The notes below the pieces were generated by a model, which made no database searches, had not been told where the DNA came from, and was given only the letters and a program-made list of their open reading frames with translations. The position numbers and the translations under genes are program-made. A stretch of DNA of 53,471 bases, from positions 1 through 53,471 of the forward strand of contig CAZWCX010000039.1 of NCBI GenBank assembly GCA_964632945.1, written 5' to 3'. Below are positions 15,000 to 24,129 of this stretch, in pieces; positions within the stretch are counted from its first letter, which is position 1, and the number at the start of each line of letters is the position of its first letter. Source of the DNA: CAZWCX01 sp964632945. GTDB taxonomy: Bacteria > Planctomycetota > MHYJ01 > WSZJ01 > CAZWCX01.

Positions 15000-17873
15000 A
15001 TGAACGCCGCGGCGATCGAGAGGGAAGTGATCCAGCAGGTGCGCGAGCTCGTGCGGGAGCTCGGCTCCGGTCGCGCGGCAGTCCTCGTCGCCCCGGGGGC
15101 TTCGTTGGACCGCGATCTCGGCCTGGGAAGCCTGGAGCGGGTCGAGTTGGTCGTGCGTCTGGAAGCGGCCTTCGGCGTCGGACTTCCGGAGCAGGCGATC
15201 GTCCAGGCGCGGACCGTCGCCGACCTGGCGGCGGAGGTGACGCGCGCACGCATCGACGGGCGCGTTGCGCCGACCGCAGGGGGCGCACGCGCCCCTGCGA
15301 CGGAGGAATTCGTCGCGGCGCGCGCCCCGGCTGAAGCCGTGTCGGCGGAACCGGAAGACCCCCTGCGGTTTCTGGAAACTTCGCCGACCCTGGTGGAGCT
15401 CCTCGCCCGGCGGGCGGCGGCGACGCCCGACACCGTGCACATCTGGTTGCGGGAGGACGAGGGCGAGGAACGGCCGATCTCGTACGGGGACCTGTACCGA
15501 TCCGCCGCCTCTCTGGCCGCAGGCCTGGCGGAACAGGGGATCCCCGCCGGCGCCCCGGTGGCGCTGATCTTTCCCACCGGGCGCGAGTTCTTCCAGGCGT
15601 TCTTCGGCGTCCTGATGGCGGGCGGCGTCCCGCTGCCGCTCTACCCGCCGCATCGCCTCGACCAGATCGAGGAGTACGCCGGCCGTCAGGCCGCGATCCT
15701 GTCGCACGCGGAAGTGCGCCTGCTGCTCACCTCGACCCGGACGGAATTGCTCGGGTCGATCCTGCGGACGCGCGTGCGCAGCCTCGAGCGGGTTGGGTCC
15801 GTGGCCGAACTCGCGCGCCACGCGCCGGCAACCCTGGGCGCGCGGGTGCGGCCGGAAGACCTGGCCCTGCTGCAGTACACGAGCGGCAGCACCGGGATGC
15901 CCAAGGGGGTGATGCTGACCCACGCCAACCTGATGTCCAACCTGCGCGCGATCGCCCATGGCACCGGATTGACTCCGCAGGACGTCTGCGTGACCTGGCT
16001 GCCGCTGTATCATGACATGGGTTTGATCGGGACCTGGCTGGGGGCGATGGCGGCGGGCATTCCCACCCACGTGATGTCGCCGACGGCCTTCCTGACCCGC
16101 CCCCAGCGCTGGCTGTGGGCGATTCACCAGCACCGCGGCACGATCACCGCCGCGCCCAATTTCGCGTACGGGCTCTGTGCAGCGAAGCTTCCGGATCGCG
16201 CGCTGGAGGGGCTGGACCTCCGCTGCTGGCGGGTGGCGCTGAACGGGGCGGAGCCGATCAGCCCCGCGGGGATGCGCCGATTCATCGAACGGATGGGGAA
16301 GTACGGATTCCGTCCCGAGGCGATGTTTCCCGCTTACGGCCTGGCGGAGAACTCCGTGGCGCTCACCTTCCCGCCGTTGGGTCGCCGCCCTCGGATCGAC
16401 CGTGTGGATCGCTCGGCGTTCGTCGGATCGGGCCGAGCGGTCGCGACGGCGTCGGAGACTGTCCCCGCGATGGAGTTCGTCGGCGTCGGTTCCGCAGCGC
16501 TCGGCAGCGAAGTGCGGGTGGTCGACGCCGGGGGGCGCGCGGTCGCAGAGCGGGTGGTCGGGCGGATCCAGTTCCGCGGCGAGTCGGCGACGCCGGGATA
16601 CTATCGCCACGAGGACGAGACCGCGCGACTGATCGGGCCGGGTGGATGGCACGAAACGGGCGACCTGGGTTATTGGGCGGACGGCGAACTGTTCGTCTCC
16701 GGACGCGTGAAGGACCTGGTGATCAAGGCGGGCCGGAACCTGGCGCCGCAGGAGATCGAAGAACTCGCCGGCGCAGTCCCCGGGGTTCGGACCGGCAGCG
16801 TGGCGGCCTTCGCCGCGCCCCTCATCAACGGCGACGAAGGGCTGGTGATCGTTGCGGAGTCGCGGGTGGAAGGCGCCGACGCGCGCTCCGAAGTGGTGCG
16901 CGGAATCGCGGAACGGATCGTCAGCGTGCTGGGGGTCGCCCCCGACGACGTGGTGTTGGTCGCGGCGGGGACCGTACCGAAGACGTCGAGCGGGAAGATC
17001 CGTCGCTCCGCCTGCCGGGAGGCGTGGATGCGGGGCGAACTGCACGGTCCGAGGACGGGGCATGCCTGGGTGTTCCTGGCGCGAGCGGTCGTGGAGCGGG
17101 CGATCGAGCGTGTGGCGCGAATCGCATGGAAGTGCGGCGCATTTGCGTACGGGCTCTGGGCGCTCGCGGCGGTCTTCTTGCCCTACCTCCCGATCTGGGC
17201 CCTTTGTCGCGGCGCGCGACCGGGACCGCGCACGAGCGCGTTGGTGCGTTCGTGGGCGCGCCTCGGCCTCGCGCTGGCCGGCTTGACCCCGAAGGTGCGC
17301 GGCGCCGAGCACCTCCGCGGACCGGGCGCGCGCGTGATCGTGGCCAACCACACGAGCTACCTCGACTCGATCGTCCTCGCCGCGGTCCTGCCGGGTGAAC
17401 CTCGCGGGGTGGCGAAGTCGGAACTGCTCGACGATCCCGCCTTCGGGCCGCTCGTGCGCGCGACGGGAGCGTATATCGTGCGCCGCGACGACATGCAAAA
17501 AGGGTTGGGAGACGAGGCGAAGATCGAGGCCGGCCTGACCGCGGGGGACTGCGTGGTGTGGTTTCCCGAAGGGACGTTCACGCCGGCGACCGGGCTGCGC
17601 CCGTTCAAGCTCGGCGCGTTCAAGGCGGCCGCCGCCGCCGGCGTTCCCGTCGTGCCCGTCGCCCTGCGCGGAGTTCGCGACGTTCTCCGCGATCGGACCG
17701 CGATCCCCCGGTGGGGCCGGATCGAGGTGCACGTCGGTCCGCCGATCCACGCCGGGAGCAGCCAGTGGCGGGAGGTCGTTCGCCTCCGCGATCGCGCGCG
17801 CGAGTGGATCGGCGCCGAGTGCGGGGAGCCGATCCTGGACCTCGTGCGCGCGGGCGTTCCGGTCGAAGAGTAG
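15000..17873 (+). CDS. Three-domain fusion: acyl carrier protein, fatty acyl-AMP ligase, 1-acyl-glycerophosphate acyltransferase
   Basis: 957 residues; GGGAGGG lies before ATG 15000. Residues 1-85 are an acyl carrier domain with DLGLGSLERVEL; Ser44 is the expected phosphopantetheine site. Residues about 130-690 form an AMP-forming ligase of the FAAL type, with PLPLYPPHR, YTSGSTGMPKGVMLTH, WLPLYHDMGLIG, AYGLAE, TGDLGY and the C-terminal Lys motif KTSSGKIRRS. A hydrophobic segment follows (about 711-735). The last domain is PlsC-like, with NHTSYLDS (the NHxxxxD catalytic box) and FPEGTF. One chain could therefore activate a fatty acid as acyl-AMP, load it on its own carrier and pass it to a lysophospholipid at the membrane. 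Similar ligase/PlsC fusions are known (Aas type); the ACP at the N-terminus is less usual. Confidence 0.88.
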   Translation: MNAAAIEREVIQQVRELVRELGSGRAAVLVAPGASLDRDLGLGSLERVELVVRLEAAFGVGLPEQAIVQARTVADLAAEVTRARIDGRVAPTAGGARAPATEEFVAARAPAEAVSAEPEDPLRFLETSPTLVELLARRAAATPDTVHIWLREDEGEERPISYGDLYRSAASLAAGLAEQGIPAGAPVALIFPTGREFFQAFFGVLMAGGVPLPLYPPHRLDQIEEYAGRQAAILSHAEVRLLLTSTRTELLGSILRTRVRSLERVGSVAELARHAPATLGARVRPEDLALLQYTSGSTGMPKGVMLTHANLMSNLRAIAHGTGLTPQDVCVTWLPLYHDMGLIGTWLGAMAAGIPTHVMSPTAFLTRPQRWLWAIHQHRGTITAAPNFAYGLCAAKLPDRALEGLDLRCWRVALNGAEPISPAGMRRFIERMGKYGFRPEAMFPAYGLAENSVALTFPPLGRRPRIDRVDRSAFVGSGRAVATASETVPAMEFVGVGSAALGSEVRVVDAGGRAVAERVVGRIQFRGESATPGYYRHEDETARLIGPGGWHETGDLGYWADGELFVSGRVKDLVIKAGRNLAPQEIEELAGAVPGVRTGSVAAFAAPLINGDEGLVIVAESRVEGADARSEVVRGIAERIVSVLGVAPDDVVLVAAGTVPKTSSGKIRRSACREAWMRGELHGPRTGHAWVFLARAVVERAIERVARIAWKCGAFAYGLWALAAVFLPYLPIWALCRGARPGPRTSALVRSWARLGLALAGLTPKVRGAEHLRGPGARVIVANHTSYLDSIVLAAVLPGEPRGVAKSELLDDPAFGPLVRATGAYIVRRDDMQKGLGDEAKIEAGLTAGDCVVWFPEGTFTPATGLRPFKLGAFKAAAAAGVPVVPVALRGVRDVLRDRTAIPRWGRIEVHVGPPIHAGSSQWREVVRLRDRAREWIGAECGEPILDLVRAGVPVEE

Positions 17874-18029
17874 GACGTTGCTCGCAGGGCGCCGGTGCGG
17901 GGCCGCCATCCCGGCTCGCCGTTTCCGCCCGGCGGACTCGCGGCGCATTCGAGCGCGCCGCACTTCGGCCGCCGCGATCGCGCCCGTCGCGCGCCTTCGC
18001 GCGGAAGCGGACAGTCGTTCCGGACGGGA

Positions 18030-18048
18030 CCCCCGACTCTCACGGGGG
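18030..18048. terminator. Hairpin between convergent genes
   Basis: CCCCCG (18030-18035) and CGGGGG (18043-18048) pair around a 7-nt loop in the 182-nt space between the convergent ligase fusion and nadA. It could end transcription from either side. There is no U-tract. Confidence 0.3.
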
Positions 18049-18055
18049 ATCCGCA

Positions 18056-19153
18056 CTACCCCATCCGGTTCTGCTTCGGGGTGCTCATCTCGAGCATCCG
18101 CTCGATCGGACGTCGCGCGCGATCGATCGTCTCTCGATCCAGGGTGATCTCCCACGGGGAGAGGTCGTTCCCCTCGTCGAGTGCGCGCAGGACCTTCAAG
18201 ACGCCGTCCAGCGTGATTCGCGCCATGTGCTGACAGCGCACGAAACACGCCGTGGCGAACTGGACGCCCGGGAACTCCGCCGCCAGGTTGGTCGTCAACT
18301 CGCACTCCGAGGCGATGAACGCACGCTCGATCCGTCCCTCGGCCACCCGTTTCGCGATGTCGGCCCGGATCTGGCTCGTGCTGCCGTAGACGTCCGCTTC
18401 GCGCAGCACGTCCGGATGACACTCCCAGTGCGCGTAGACGACACGCGACGCATGTCCCTTGGGAATGTCGAACCCCTTGCGGATCTGGCGCACGTCGTCG
18501 ATGCTGAATCGCTCGTGTACTTCACAGACGGCCCCCCGAACGGAATTCTGCTTCCCCGGATAGAGCACTTCCTTGCGGCCCGCCAGTTCGACCTCCAGGT
18601 TCTGCGCAAAGAGAATGTCGGGGACGAACAGGACCTGGTTTCCGGGGAGGGCGGCGGCGATCTGGGGCGCGTTGGCGGACGTGCAGCAGACGTCGCATTC
18701 GGCCTTCGCATCGGCGTAGGAATTGATGTAGATCATTACCGGTACGCCCGGATACTGCGCCTTCAACGCGCGCACGTCCGGACCGCGAAAGTTGTCGGCG
18801 AGCGAGCAGCCGGCCGCCTTGTCGGCGATCAAGACCCGCTTGTCGGGATTCAACACCTTCGCGGTCTCGGCCATGAAGACCACGCCGTTGAAGAGGATCA
18901 CCGGGGCTTCCGTCCGGGCGGCGTACATGGAGAGTTGCAGCGAGTCCCCCTTCTCTTCCGCGTTGGAGAGGTCGAAGACCAGCGGCTCCATGTAGTTGTG
19001 CCCGAGGATGACCACGCGGTGCTTGGCCTTGAGGCGCAGGATCTCCGCGATGAGGCCGGCCTTGGCCTCGATGTCGACGTCCAGCAGGAACGGGTTCGGG
19101 CGGCTGCGCAGCCGGCGCTTGATTTCGGCTTCCGTGGGTGCGGCCGTGTCCAT
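18056..19153 (-). CDS. nadA: Quinolinate synthase
   Basis: 365 residues. ATG 19153 is set by AGGAGAA just upstream. NadA is a [4Fe-4S] enzyme that condenses iminoaspartate with dihydroxyacetone phosphate to quinolinate in de novo NAD synthesis. Family phrases are clear: HRVVILGHNYMEPLVFDLSN, VILFNGVVFMAETAKVLNP, CSLADNF, MIYINSYADAKAECDVCCTS, VLFVPDILFAQNL, HWECHPDV, SECELTTNL and FATACFVRCQHM. The three cluster Cys are expected in AECDVCC, the HWEC or CELT region and RCQHM. nadB and nadC are not in the window. Confidence 0.95.
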   Translation of the reverse strand: MDTAAPTEAEIKRRLRSRPNPFLLDVDIEAKAGLIAEILRLKAKHRVVILGHNYMEPLVFDLSNAEEKGDSLQLSMYAARTEAPVILFNGVVFMAETAKVLNPDKRVLIADKAAGCSLADNFRGPDVRALKAQYPGVPVMIYINSYADAKAECDVCCTSANAPQIAAALPGNQVLFVPDILFAQNLEVELAGRKEVLYPGKQNSVRGAVCEVHERFSIDDVRQIRKGFDIPKGHASRVVYAHWECHPDVLREADVYGSTSQIRADIAKRVAEGRIERAFIASECELTTNLAAEFPGVQFATACFVRCQHMARITLDGVLKVLRALDEGNDLSPWEITLDRETIDRARRPIERMLEMSTPKQNRMG

Positions 19154-19186
19154 CCGGTTCTCCTCGCGTGCGGGTCCAACCCCTTC

Positions 19187-19216
19187 ACCGTACCCCCACC
19201 GGCGCGCCGGCGTCAA
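19187..19216 (-). promoter_or_regulatory. Candidate promoter for nadA
   Basis: On the minus strand, TTGACG (19211-19216), 18-nt spacer, TACGGT (19187-19192), about 34 nt upstream of the nadA start. It is back to back with the nth promoter. Confidence 0.45.
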
Positions 19217-19229
19217 GCGGAGCGCACCG

Positions 19230-19258
19230 TTGCGCGTTCCGCTTCCGGACCGTAGAAT
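19230..19258 (+). promoter_or_regulatory. Candidate promoter for nth, nearly leaderless
   Basis: TTGCGC (19230-19235), 17-nt spacer, TAGAAT (19253-19258). The nth ATG is only 9 nt after the -10 element, so the mRNA would have almost no leader, and no ribosome site is present. Confidence 0.5.
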
Positions 19259-19267
19259 GCCGCGCCG

Positions 19268-19924
19268 ATGAGAATCCGCGACCTTCCCCGCATGATCCGA
19301 CAGGTGCGCCGCGAGACCCGTACGTGGCGCGCTCCCGCCGTCGGTGCGATCGCCGGATCCACGCGCGACCCTTTTCGCGTGCTCGTGTCCACCCTCCTCA
19401 GCCTGCGCACCCAGGACCGCACGACCGAAGCGGCGGCCGCGCGTCTCTTTGCCCTCGCCGCCACTCCCGCAGAGGTCCGGCGCCTGTCCGCACGCACGCT
19501 GGAGCGCGCGATCTACCCGGTCGGGTTCTACCGGACCAAGGCCCGAACCCTGCGCGAAATCTGCCGCGACCTTCTGGAACGGTTCGACGGCCGCGTGCCC
19601 GACGATCTCGATGCCCTGCTCACCCTCCGCGGCGTCGGCCGCAAGACGGCGAACCTCGTCGTCACGCTCGGCTTCGGCAAGCCGGGGATCTGCGTCGACA
19701 CTCACGTTCACCGGATCTGCAATCGCTGGGGGTTCGTGCGAACCCGGACGCCCGACCAGACCGAACAAGTCTTGCGCGAAACGCTGCCGCGGCGATACTG
19801 GATCGAATTCAACGAACTGCTGGTGGCGTACGGACAGAACCGCTGCACTCCGCTTTCCCCGCACTGCAGCCGCTGTTCGCTCGCCCCGATGTGCGATCGG
19901 GTGGGGGTCGAACGCTGCCGGTAA
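19268..19924 (+). CDS. nth: Endonuclease III (DNA glycosylase/AP lyase)
   Basis: 218 residues, normal length for Nth. It removes oxidised pyrimidines and cleaves AP sites in base excision repair. The helix-hairpin-helix is LTLRGVGRKTANLV, with the catalytic Lys in GRKTA, followed by the catalytic Asp in VDTHVHRICNR. The C-terminal [4Fe-4S] loop has the exact C-x6-C-x2-C-x5-C spacing in CTPLSPHCSRCSLAPMC. The gene is divergent from nadA and probably starts transcription within 10 nt of its ATG. Confidence 0.95.
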   Translation: MRIRDLPRMIRQVRRETRTWRAPAVGAIAGSTRDPFRVLVSTLLSLRTQDRTTEAAAARLFALAATPAEVRRLSARTLERAIYPVGFYRTKARTLREICRDLLERFDGRVPDDLDALLTLRGVGRKTANLVVTLGFGKPGICVDTHVHRICNRWGFVRTRTPDQTEQVLRETLPRRYWIEFNELLVAYGQNRCTPLSPHCSRCSLAPMCDRVGVERCR

Positions 19925-19951
19925 ACGACGCCGGCGCAAAGGATGGAACCG

Positions 19952-20575
19952 ATGTCCCTGGGATGGCTGATCCTGCTCGACTGCCCGCCGCGCACGACTC
20001 TCGTGGTCGACCGCGTGACGGTCCGGGTTCGCTCCGGCTTTCGCGGCTTCCATTCCGTTCCCCCCGGGAAGCACGTCGCCGAGCTGGAGTACTACTCCGG
20101 CGAGAGGTCGCAGATCGAGGCCGAGATCCCGGCCGGAGGCGCATCCGTATGGGAGTTCTTCAATCTCCCGCCCCGGCTGGAGGCCAGTCCACCCGACCGT
20201 GCGGCCGCCCTGGAGGCGGAGGCCCGGTCCGGCCGTATTGGATCCGGTCTCTGGCGGTTCCCGCCTCCCGACGCGGCGGGGGAGTGGATTCCCCCGGAAG
20301 CGGTGAACGCCCCGGAGGCCGCCCCCGCCCGGCCGGCCGCGCCGGTCCTGCCCGAGTCCCGCGCCGAGAAACGACGCTACTACGCCATCGTCGCCGCCCT
20401 GTATGCCGCCGCCCTGGCCGGGGGATGGCTCCTGGTCCGGGCCCTCCTGCCATGGTGGGATGCCCCGCCGGGCGGCGGTGGGGGACTGGCGGCGTGGGCG
20501 GTCGGCCTCGGCGCCCCCCTGGCCCTCGTGTCGTATCTGGTCATCCGGTCGCGCGGATTCCGGCTCGTGCGGTGA
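19952..20575 (+). CDS. Membrane protein with AAR2-like N-terminal beta domain
   Basis: About 207 residues. ATG 19952 is preferred over 19943 because AAGGA then sits 8 nt upstream. The first 50 residues (WLILLDCPPRTTLVVDRVTV then GFRGFHSVPPGKHVAELEYY) recall the N-terminal domain of eukaryotic AAR2 proteins, with their 'GTEFGID...FKGVKMIPPGxHxxxY' pattern. That domain is otherwise known from spliceosome assembly, so here it would only be a shared fold. A Pro/Ala-rich linker and two C-terminal membrane helices follow (YAIVAALYAAALAGGWLLVR and GLGAPLALVSYLVI). Function unknown. It follows nth by 27 nt and is probably co-transcribed. Confidence 0.65.
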   Translation: MSLGWLILLDCPPRTTLVVDRVTVRVRSGFRGFHSVPPGKHVAELEYYSGERSQIEAEIPAGGASVWEFFNLPPRLEASPPDRAAALEAEARSGRIGSGLWRFPPPDAAGEWIPPEAVNAPEAAPARPAAPVLPESRAEKRRYYAIVAALYAAALAGGWLLVRALLPWWDAPPGGGGGLAAWAVGLGAPLALVSYLVIRSRGFRLVR

Positions 20576-20748
20576 GGCGCCTTCGGCGCGCCGATACGAA
20601 GGGGCCCGGCGCCGGGGTCGACCGGGAGCGGGGCGGTCGAGGCCTTTCGCCGCGCCAAGCCGCTGCGCAAGCCCGGTTCACCCGCGTCCGCCCGGCGTAC
20701 GCCGGCCGCCGCCGGCGCCCGGGGAAGCCCCGTCCGCTTCGGCCCCAT

Positions 20749-20778
20749 TTGCATTGGCGCCCTTGCGTACGGCACAAT
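20749..20778 (+). promoter_or_regulatory. Candidate promoter for the kinase-FGE gene, apparently leaderless
   Basis: TTGCAT (20749-20754), 18-nt spacer, CACAAT (20773-20778). The ATG at 20785 is 7 nt after the -10 element, so transcription and translation would start at about the same base. Confidence 0.4.
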
Positions 20779-20784
20779 GTCCCC

Positions 20785-23700
20785 ATGAGCTCGCCCTCGG
20801 ATCTGTCGACCGCCGATACGAGTTTCCGTCCGGCCTCGGGTCCTCCTCCCGCCGGCGGGATTCCGCATCCCCGCCGGATCGGCCACTTCGCCATCGAGGC
20901 CGAACTCGGCCGCGGCGGAATGGGGGTCGTCTATCGCGCCCGGGACGAGAAGTTGCGCCGAACCGTCGCCCTCAAGGTGCTCGTGGCCGACAGCGCCTCC
21001 CCGGACTTCCTGCAGCGATTCCTCCGGGAAGCGCGCTCCGCGGCGAAGCTGCGCCACTCGGGGATCGTCCAGGTCTACGATATCGGGGAAGACGACGGCC
21101 GGCACTTCTTCACCATGGAGCACGTGGACGGCGCGTCGCTCGATCGCGTCCTGCGCTCTCCGGGCGATCATGGCTTCCGGGCGGCGGGTACGGGCCTCGA
21201 TCCGGGCGAGGCGGCGGAACTCGCGCGGCAGATGGCCGCGGCGGTGGAGCACGCCCATCAGCTGGGGGTCATCCACCGGGACCTCAAACCCGGCAACATT
21301 CTCGTCGAACGGAAGACGCGATCGGTCAAAGTCGCCGACTTCGGACTCGCCAAGGACCTGACACTCACCCCGGAAGAGGCGCGAACCTGGGCGCGACTGA
21401 CACGCCCGGGGATGATGTTCGGGACTCCTTCGTACATGTCTCCCGAACAGGCGTCGGGGCGTCCGGAATCGATCGGTCGCCACAGCGACACGTATTCGCT
21501 CGGCGCGGTGTTGTACGAGATGCTGTCCGGACGGCCGCCGCTGGAGTGGAAATCGACGGAGGAATTCCTGCGCGAGGTCGGGACCCGTCGGCCCGAGCCG
21601 TTGCGGACGACGCGTCCCGACGTTCCGCGGGACCTGGAACGAATCTGTCTCAAGGCGCTGGAGAAGTCGCCGGGAGACCGGTATGCGACCGCGCGGGCGT
21701 TCGCCGCGGACCTGGCCCGATTCCTGGCGGGCGAACCGATTCTGGCGCGTCCGGTCGGCGCCTGGGGGCGGGCGATGCGTGCGGGGCGGCGACATCCCCG
21801 CGCGGTAGGGGGCGCGGTGATGCTGCTGCTGGCCGTGATCGGCGGGGGCTTGTACACCCGGCACCTGGCGCGGGACCGGGATCGCGCCCGCGCCCTTGCC
21901 GCCGAGGCGGAGCGTGAGAAGGTCCAACGAGCGGTGGAGCGGGCGGCGGCGGTCGTCCCGGGCGGGGATGCCGCCGTCATCCGGGGCGCGCTCGAGGACG
22001 GGTTCGTCACGGTGACCGACCCGGCCCTCCGCGAGCTCGCCGAGACCCTTCGACGCGTGGCCGCGGAACGTCTGGAAGCGCTGCACGCCCGCGTGGTGCG
22101 GGGCCTGGAGGGCGAGCAGGGGAGCTGGATGGCGATTGAAGCCGACATCGACGGGAGACGCGCCGTCTGGGAGGGAAGGCTCCTGGCCGTCGACGGTCGC
22201 CGCCTGGTCCTTCTGCCGACGAACGGGGCAGCCGTGACGGTGCCCTGGCGGGGGGTCGTTCCCGTCGCCTATGGGGCCCTGGTTGCGCGCCTGATCGCGC
22301 CGGCGTCGTCCCGGGACCGGTTCGACCTCGCGATCCACGCCCTGTTCCAGGGACGTCGCGACGAAGCCGTCACCCTATTGGAGCGGGCGCACGCGGAGGC
22401 GGGGGAAGCCGATGGCCGGTGGAAGGCGGAGGCCGGCATCCTGCTCGAACATCTCGGCGTCGAGACGGAAGAGAAGCGGCGAGAGCGGGAACGACGCGAA
22501 CGGGAGGAGTCGAGCCGGATTGAGGCGGTGCGGGAGCGGGAGCGGGTGGAGCAGGCCCGGCAGAAGCGGCGCCGCGCCGACCGCGAGGCCGCGATCCGGC
22601 TGGCGGCGGGGTGGAGACTGGCCGAGGCGCTCGAACGACTCCGGGACGGGGACGAAACGGAGCGGGCTGCTCTGGAGCGATGGGCGGCGGCCTGGGACGC
22701 GCTGCGCGGTCGGGTTGAGAACCTGAAGGGGTCCGTCGTCGACCTGGTCACGATCTCGGGCCGGGCGGTCCGTGGACGACTGCTGGACTTCACCCAGGAT
22801 AGCGGCGAGATCGGCGTTGGACTCCCCGGGGGCGGAAACGCGCGTACTTCGGTCCGGTTGCGCGAGCTTGCGGACGAGGTTCCGCTCCGCTGGTTCGGTC
22901 AGGCCGGTATCGACGAGCCTGCGGCGGGGATGGTCTGGACGTTGTACCTCGCCTTCTCCGGAGAGCGCGAGCGGGCGCTGGTGCGGGTGTACGGAGTTTC
23001 GCGGGAGATTCGCGACGCGTACGGGCCTTGGGCAGCCGCGTTGGGCATTCTCGAGGCGGGGGAAGACGGCCGTTGGACAGCGCCCGGGGAAGAGGAGTGG
23101 CGCAAGCGACAGCGGGAGGAGCAGAAAATCGCGGAGGCCGGGGAACCGAAGCGCGCGGAGCGCCCGTCGCCGGAGCCGGAGCCCTCGGTGCGGCGCGACG
23201 ATCTCCGGTTTCTCGGGCTCAATGCCCACGGGCGGGAGGAATACGAGCATCCCGCGTCCGGGATCGTCCTGGTCTTGCTCCCGCCGGGGGTCTTCCTGAT
23301 GGGCAGTCCGGAGTCGGAGCCGTCCCGGCAGGACGACGAGCGCCAGCGAACCGTGCGGATCTCCCGCCCCTTCCTGTTCGGCCGCACCGAGGTTACGAAC
23401 GCGCAGTATCGGCGGCAATTCCCCGGCCACCGGTGCCGGCCGGCGCGTGAGGGCGGATTGGACGATGACGAGCAACCGGTGGTGGGAGTGACCTGGCGCG
23501 AGGCCCACGAATTCTGCCTCGCGCACGGATTCCGTTTGCCGACGGAGGTGGAGTGGGAGTATGCCGCCCGCGGGGGGGAGGGGCGGACCTATCCGTGGGG
23601 AAAGCAATGGCCGCCCGGCGCGGGCGCCGGGAACTACCGGGACGCTTCCGCACGTGAACACACGCCCGACCGTCCGCCGGCGGAAGGGATGGAAGAGTTT

Positions 23701-24000
23701 CGCGACGGATTCGCCGCGACCGCACCGGTCGGGCGATTTGCGCCGAATCCGTTCGGGTTGTACGACCTGGGCGGAAACGTCGCGGAATGGTGCGCGGAGG
23801 ATCCGGCTGCGACGAAGGGGGGGACCCCGGCGGGCGCCCCGATCGGTCCGGGGTTGGCGCGCCTGCATCCGATTCGCGGAGCCTCCTGGGAGCAGGACGG
23901 GCCCCGGTGGCTTCGCTGCGCGGCTCGCGGACACGCGGTCCCCGACCGGAAGTCCACGTCGATCGGATTCCGGGTCGTCGTCGAAGTCGAGCCGCGCTGA
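20785..24000 (+). CDS. Transmembrane Ser/Thr kinase fused to a formylglycine-generating-enzyme-type (FGE-sulfatase) domain
   Basis: 1071 residues from ATG 20785. The kinase (about 31-325) has GRGGMGVVYR, VALKVL, HRDLKPGNI, DFGLAKD and GTPSYMSPEQ. A membrane helix follows at about 340-362 (GGAVMLLLAVIGGGLY). Then come a long charged coiled coil (RRERERREREESSRIEAVRE), about 250 residues of unknown fold and, from about 829 on, an FGE/SUMF1-like domain. That domain has FLMGSPESEP, RTEVTNAQY, PVVGVTWREAHEFC, RLPTEVEWEYAARGG, FGLYDLGGNVAEWC, IRGASW and GFRVV. Many FGE-like domains attached to kinases are binding modules rather than enzymes. Here it would lie outside the cytoplasmic membrane. Confidence 0.9.
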   Translation: MSSPSDLSTADTSFRPASGPPPAGGIPHPRRIGHFAIEAELGRGGMGVVYRARDEKLRRTVALKVLVADSASPDFLQRFLREARSAAKLRHSGIVQVYDIGEDDGRHFFTMEHVDGASLDRVLRSPGDHGFRAAGTGLDPGEAAELARQMAAAVEHAHQLGVIHRDLKPGNILVERKTRSVKVADFGLAKDLTLTPEEARTWARLTRPGMMFGTPSYMSPEQASGRPESIGRHSDTYSLGAVLYEMLSGRPPLEWKSTEEFLREVGTRRPEPLRTTRPDVPRDLERICLKALEKSPGDRYATARAFAADLARFLAGEPILARPVGAWGRAMRAGRRHPRAVGGAVMLLLAVIGGGLYTRHLARDRDRARALAAEAEREKVQRAVERAAAVVPGGDAAVIRGALEDGFVTVTDPALRELAETLRRVAAERLEALHARVVRGLEGEQGSWMAIEADIDGRRAVWEGRLLAVDGRRLVLLPTNGAAVTVPWRGVVPVAYGALVARLIAPASSRDRFDLAIHALFQGRRDEAVTLLERAHAEAGEADGRWKAEAGILLEHLGVETEEKRRERERREREESSRIEAVRERERVEQARQKRRRADREAAIRLAAGWRLAEALERLRDGDETERAALERWAAAWDALRGRVENLKGSVVDLVTISGRAVRGRLLDFTQDSGEIGVGLPGGGNARTSVRLRELADEVPLRWFGQAGIDEPAAGMVWTLYLAFSGERERALVRVYGVSREIRDAYGPWAAALGILEAGEDGRWTAPGEEEWRKRQREEQKIAEAGEPKRAERPSPEPEPSVRRDDLRFLGLNAHGREEYEHPASGIVLVLLPPGVFLMGSPESEPSRQDDERQRTVRISRPFLFGRTEVTNAQYRRQFPGHRCRPAREGGLDDDEQPVVGVTWREAHEFCLAHGFRLPTEVEWEYAARGGEGRTYPWGKQWPPGAGAGNYRDASAREHTPDRPPAEGMEEFRDGFAATAPVGRFAPNPFGLYDLGGNVAEWCAEDPAATKGGTPAGAPIGPGLARLHPIRGASWEQDGPRWLRCAARGHAVPDRKSTSIGFRVVVEVEPR

Positions 24001-24067
24001 GTGGAGAGGGGGGCGAGGGCCTGAAGTCTCCGGGAGACCGGGGATGGCCGGCCCCGAAGGCTGGACG

Positions 24068-24096
24068 TTGATTCCGCCCGGGGCCCCTGCTATAAG
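24068..24096 (+). promoter_or_regulatory. Candidate sigma70-type promoter
   Basis: TTGATT (24068-24073), 17-nt spacer, TATAAG (24091-24096), 34 nt before the start codon at 24130. Confidence 0.5.
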
Positions 24097-24129
24097 GGGG
24101 GCGTGCGCCAACCTTGGAGTGACCCGGCG

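Noticed and set aside
11610..18422. Open frame of about 2270 codons on the minus strand
   Set aside because: Antisense to the sigma factor, the kinase and the ligase fusion. No domain is recognisable and composition is shadow-like. Its right-hand part runs into nadA in another frame.
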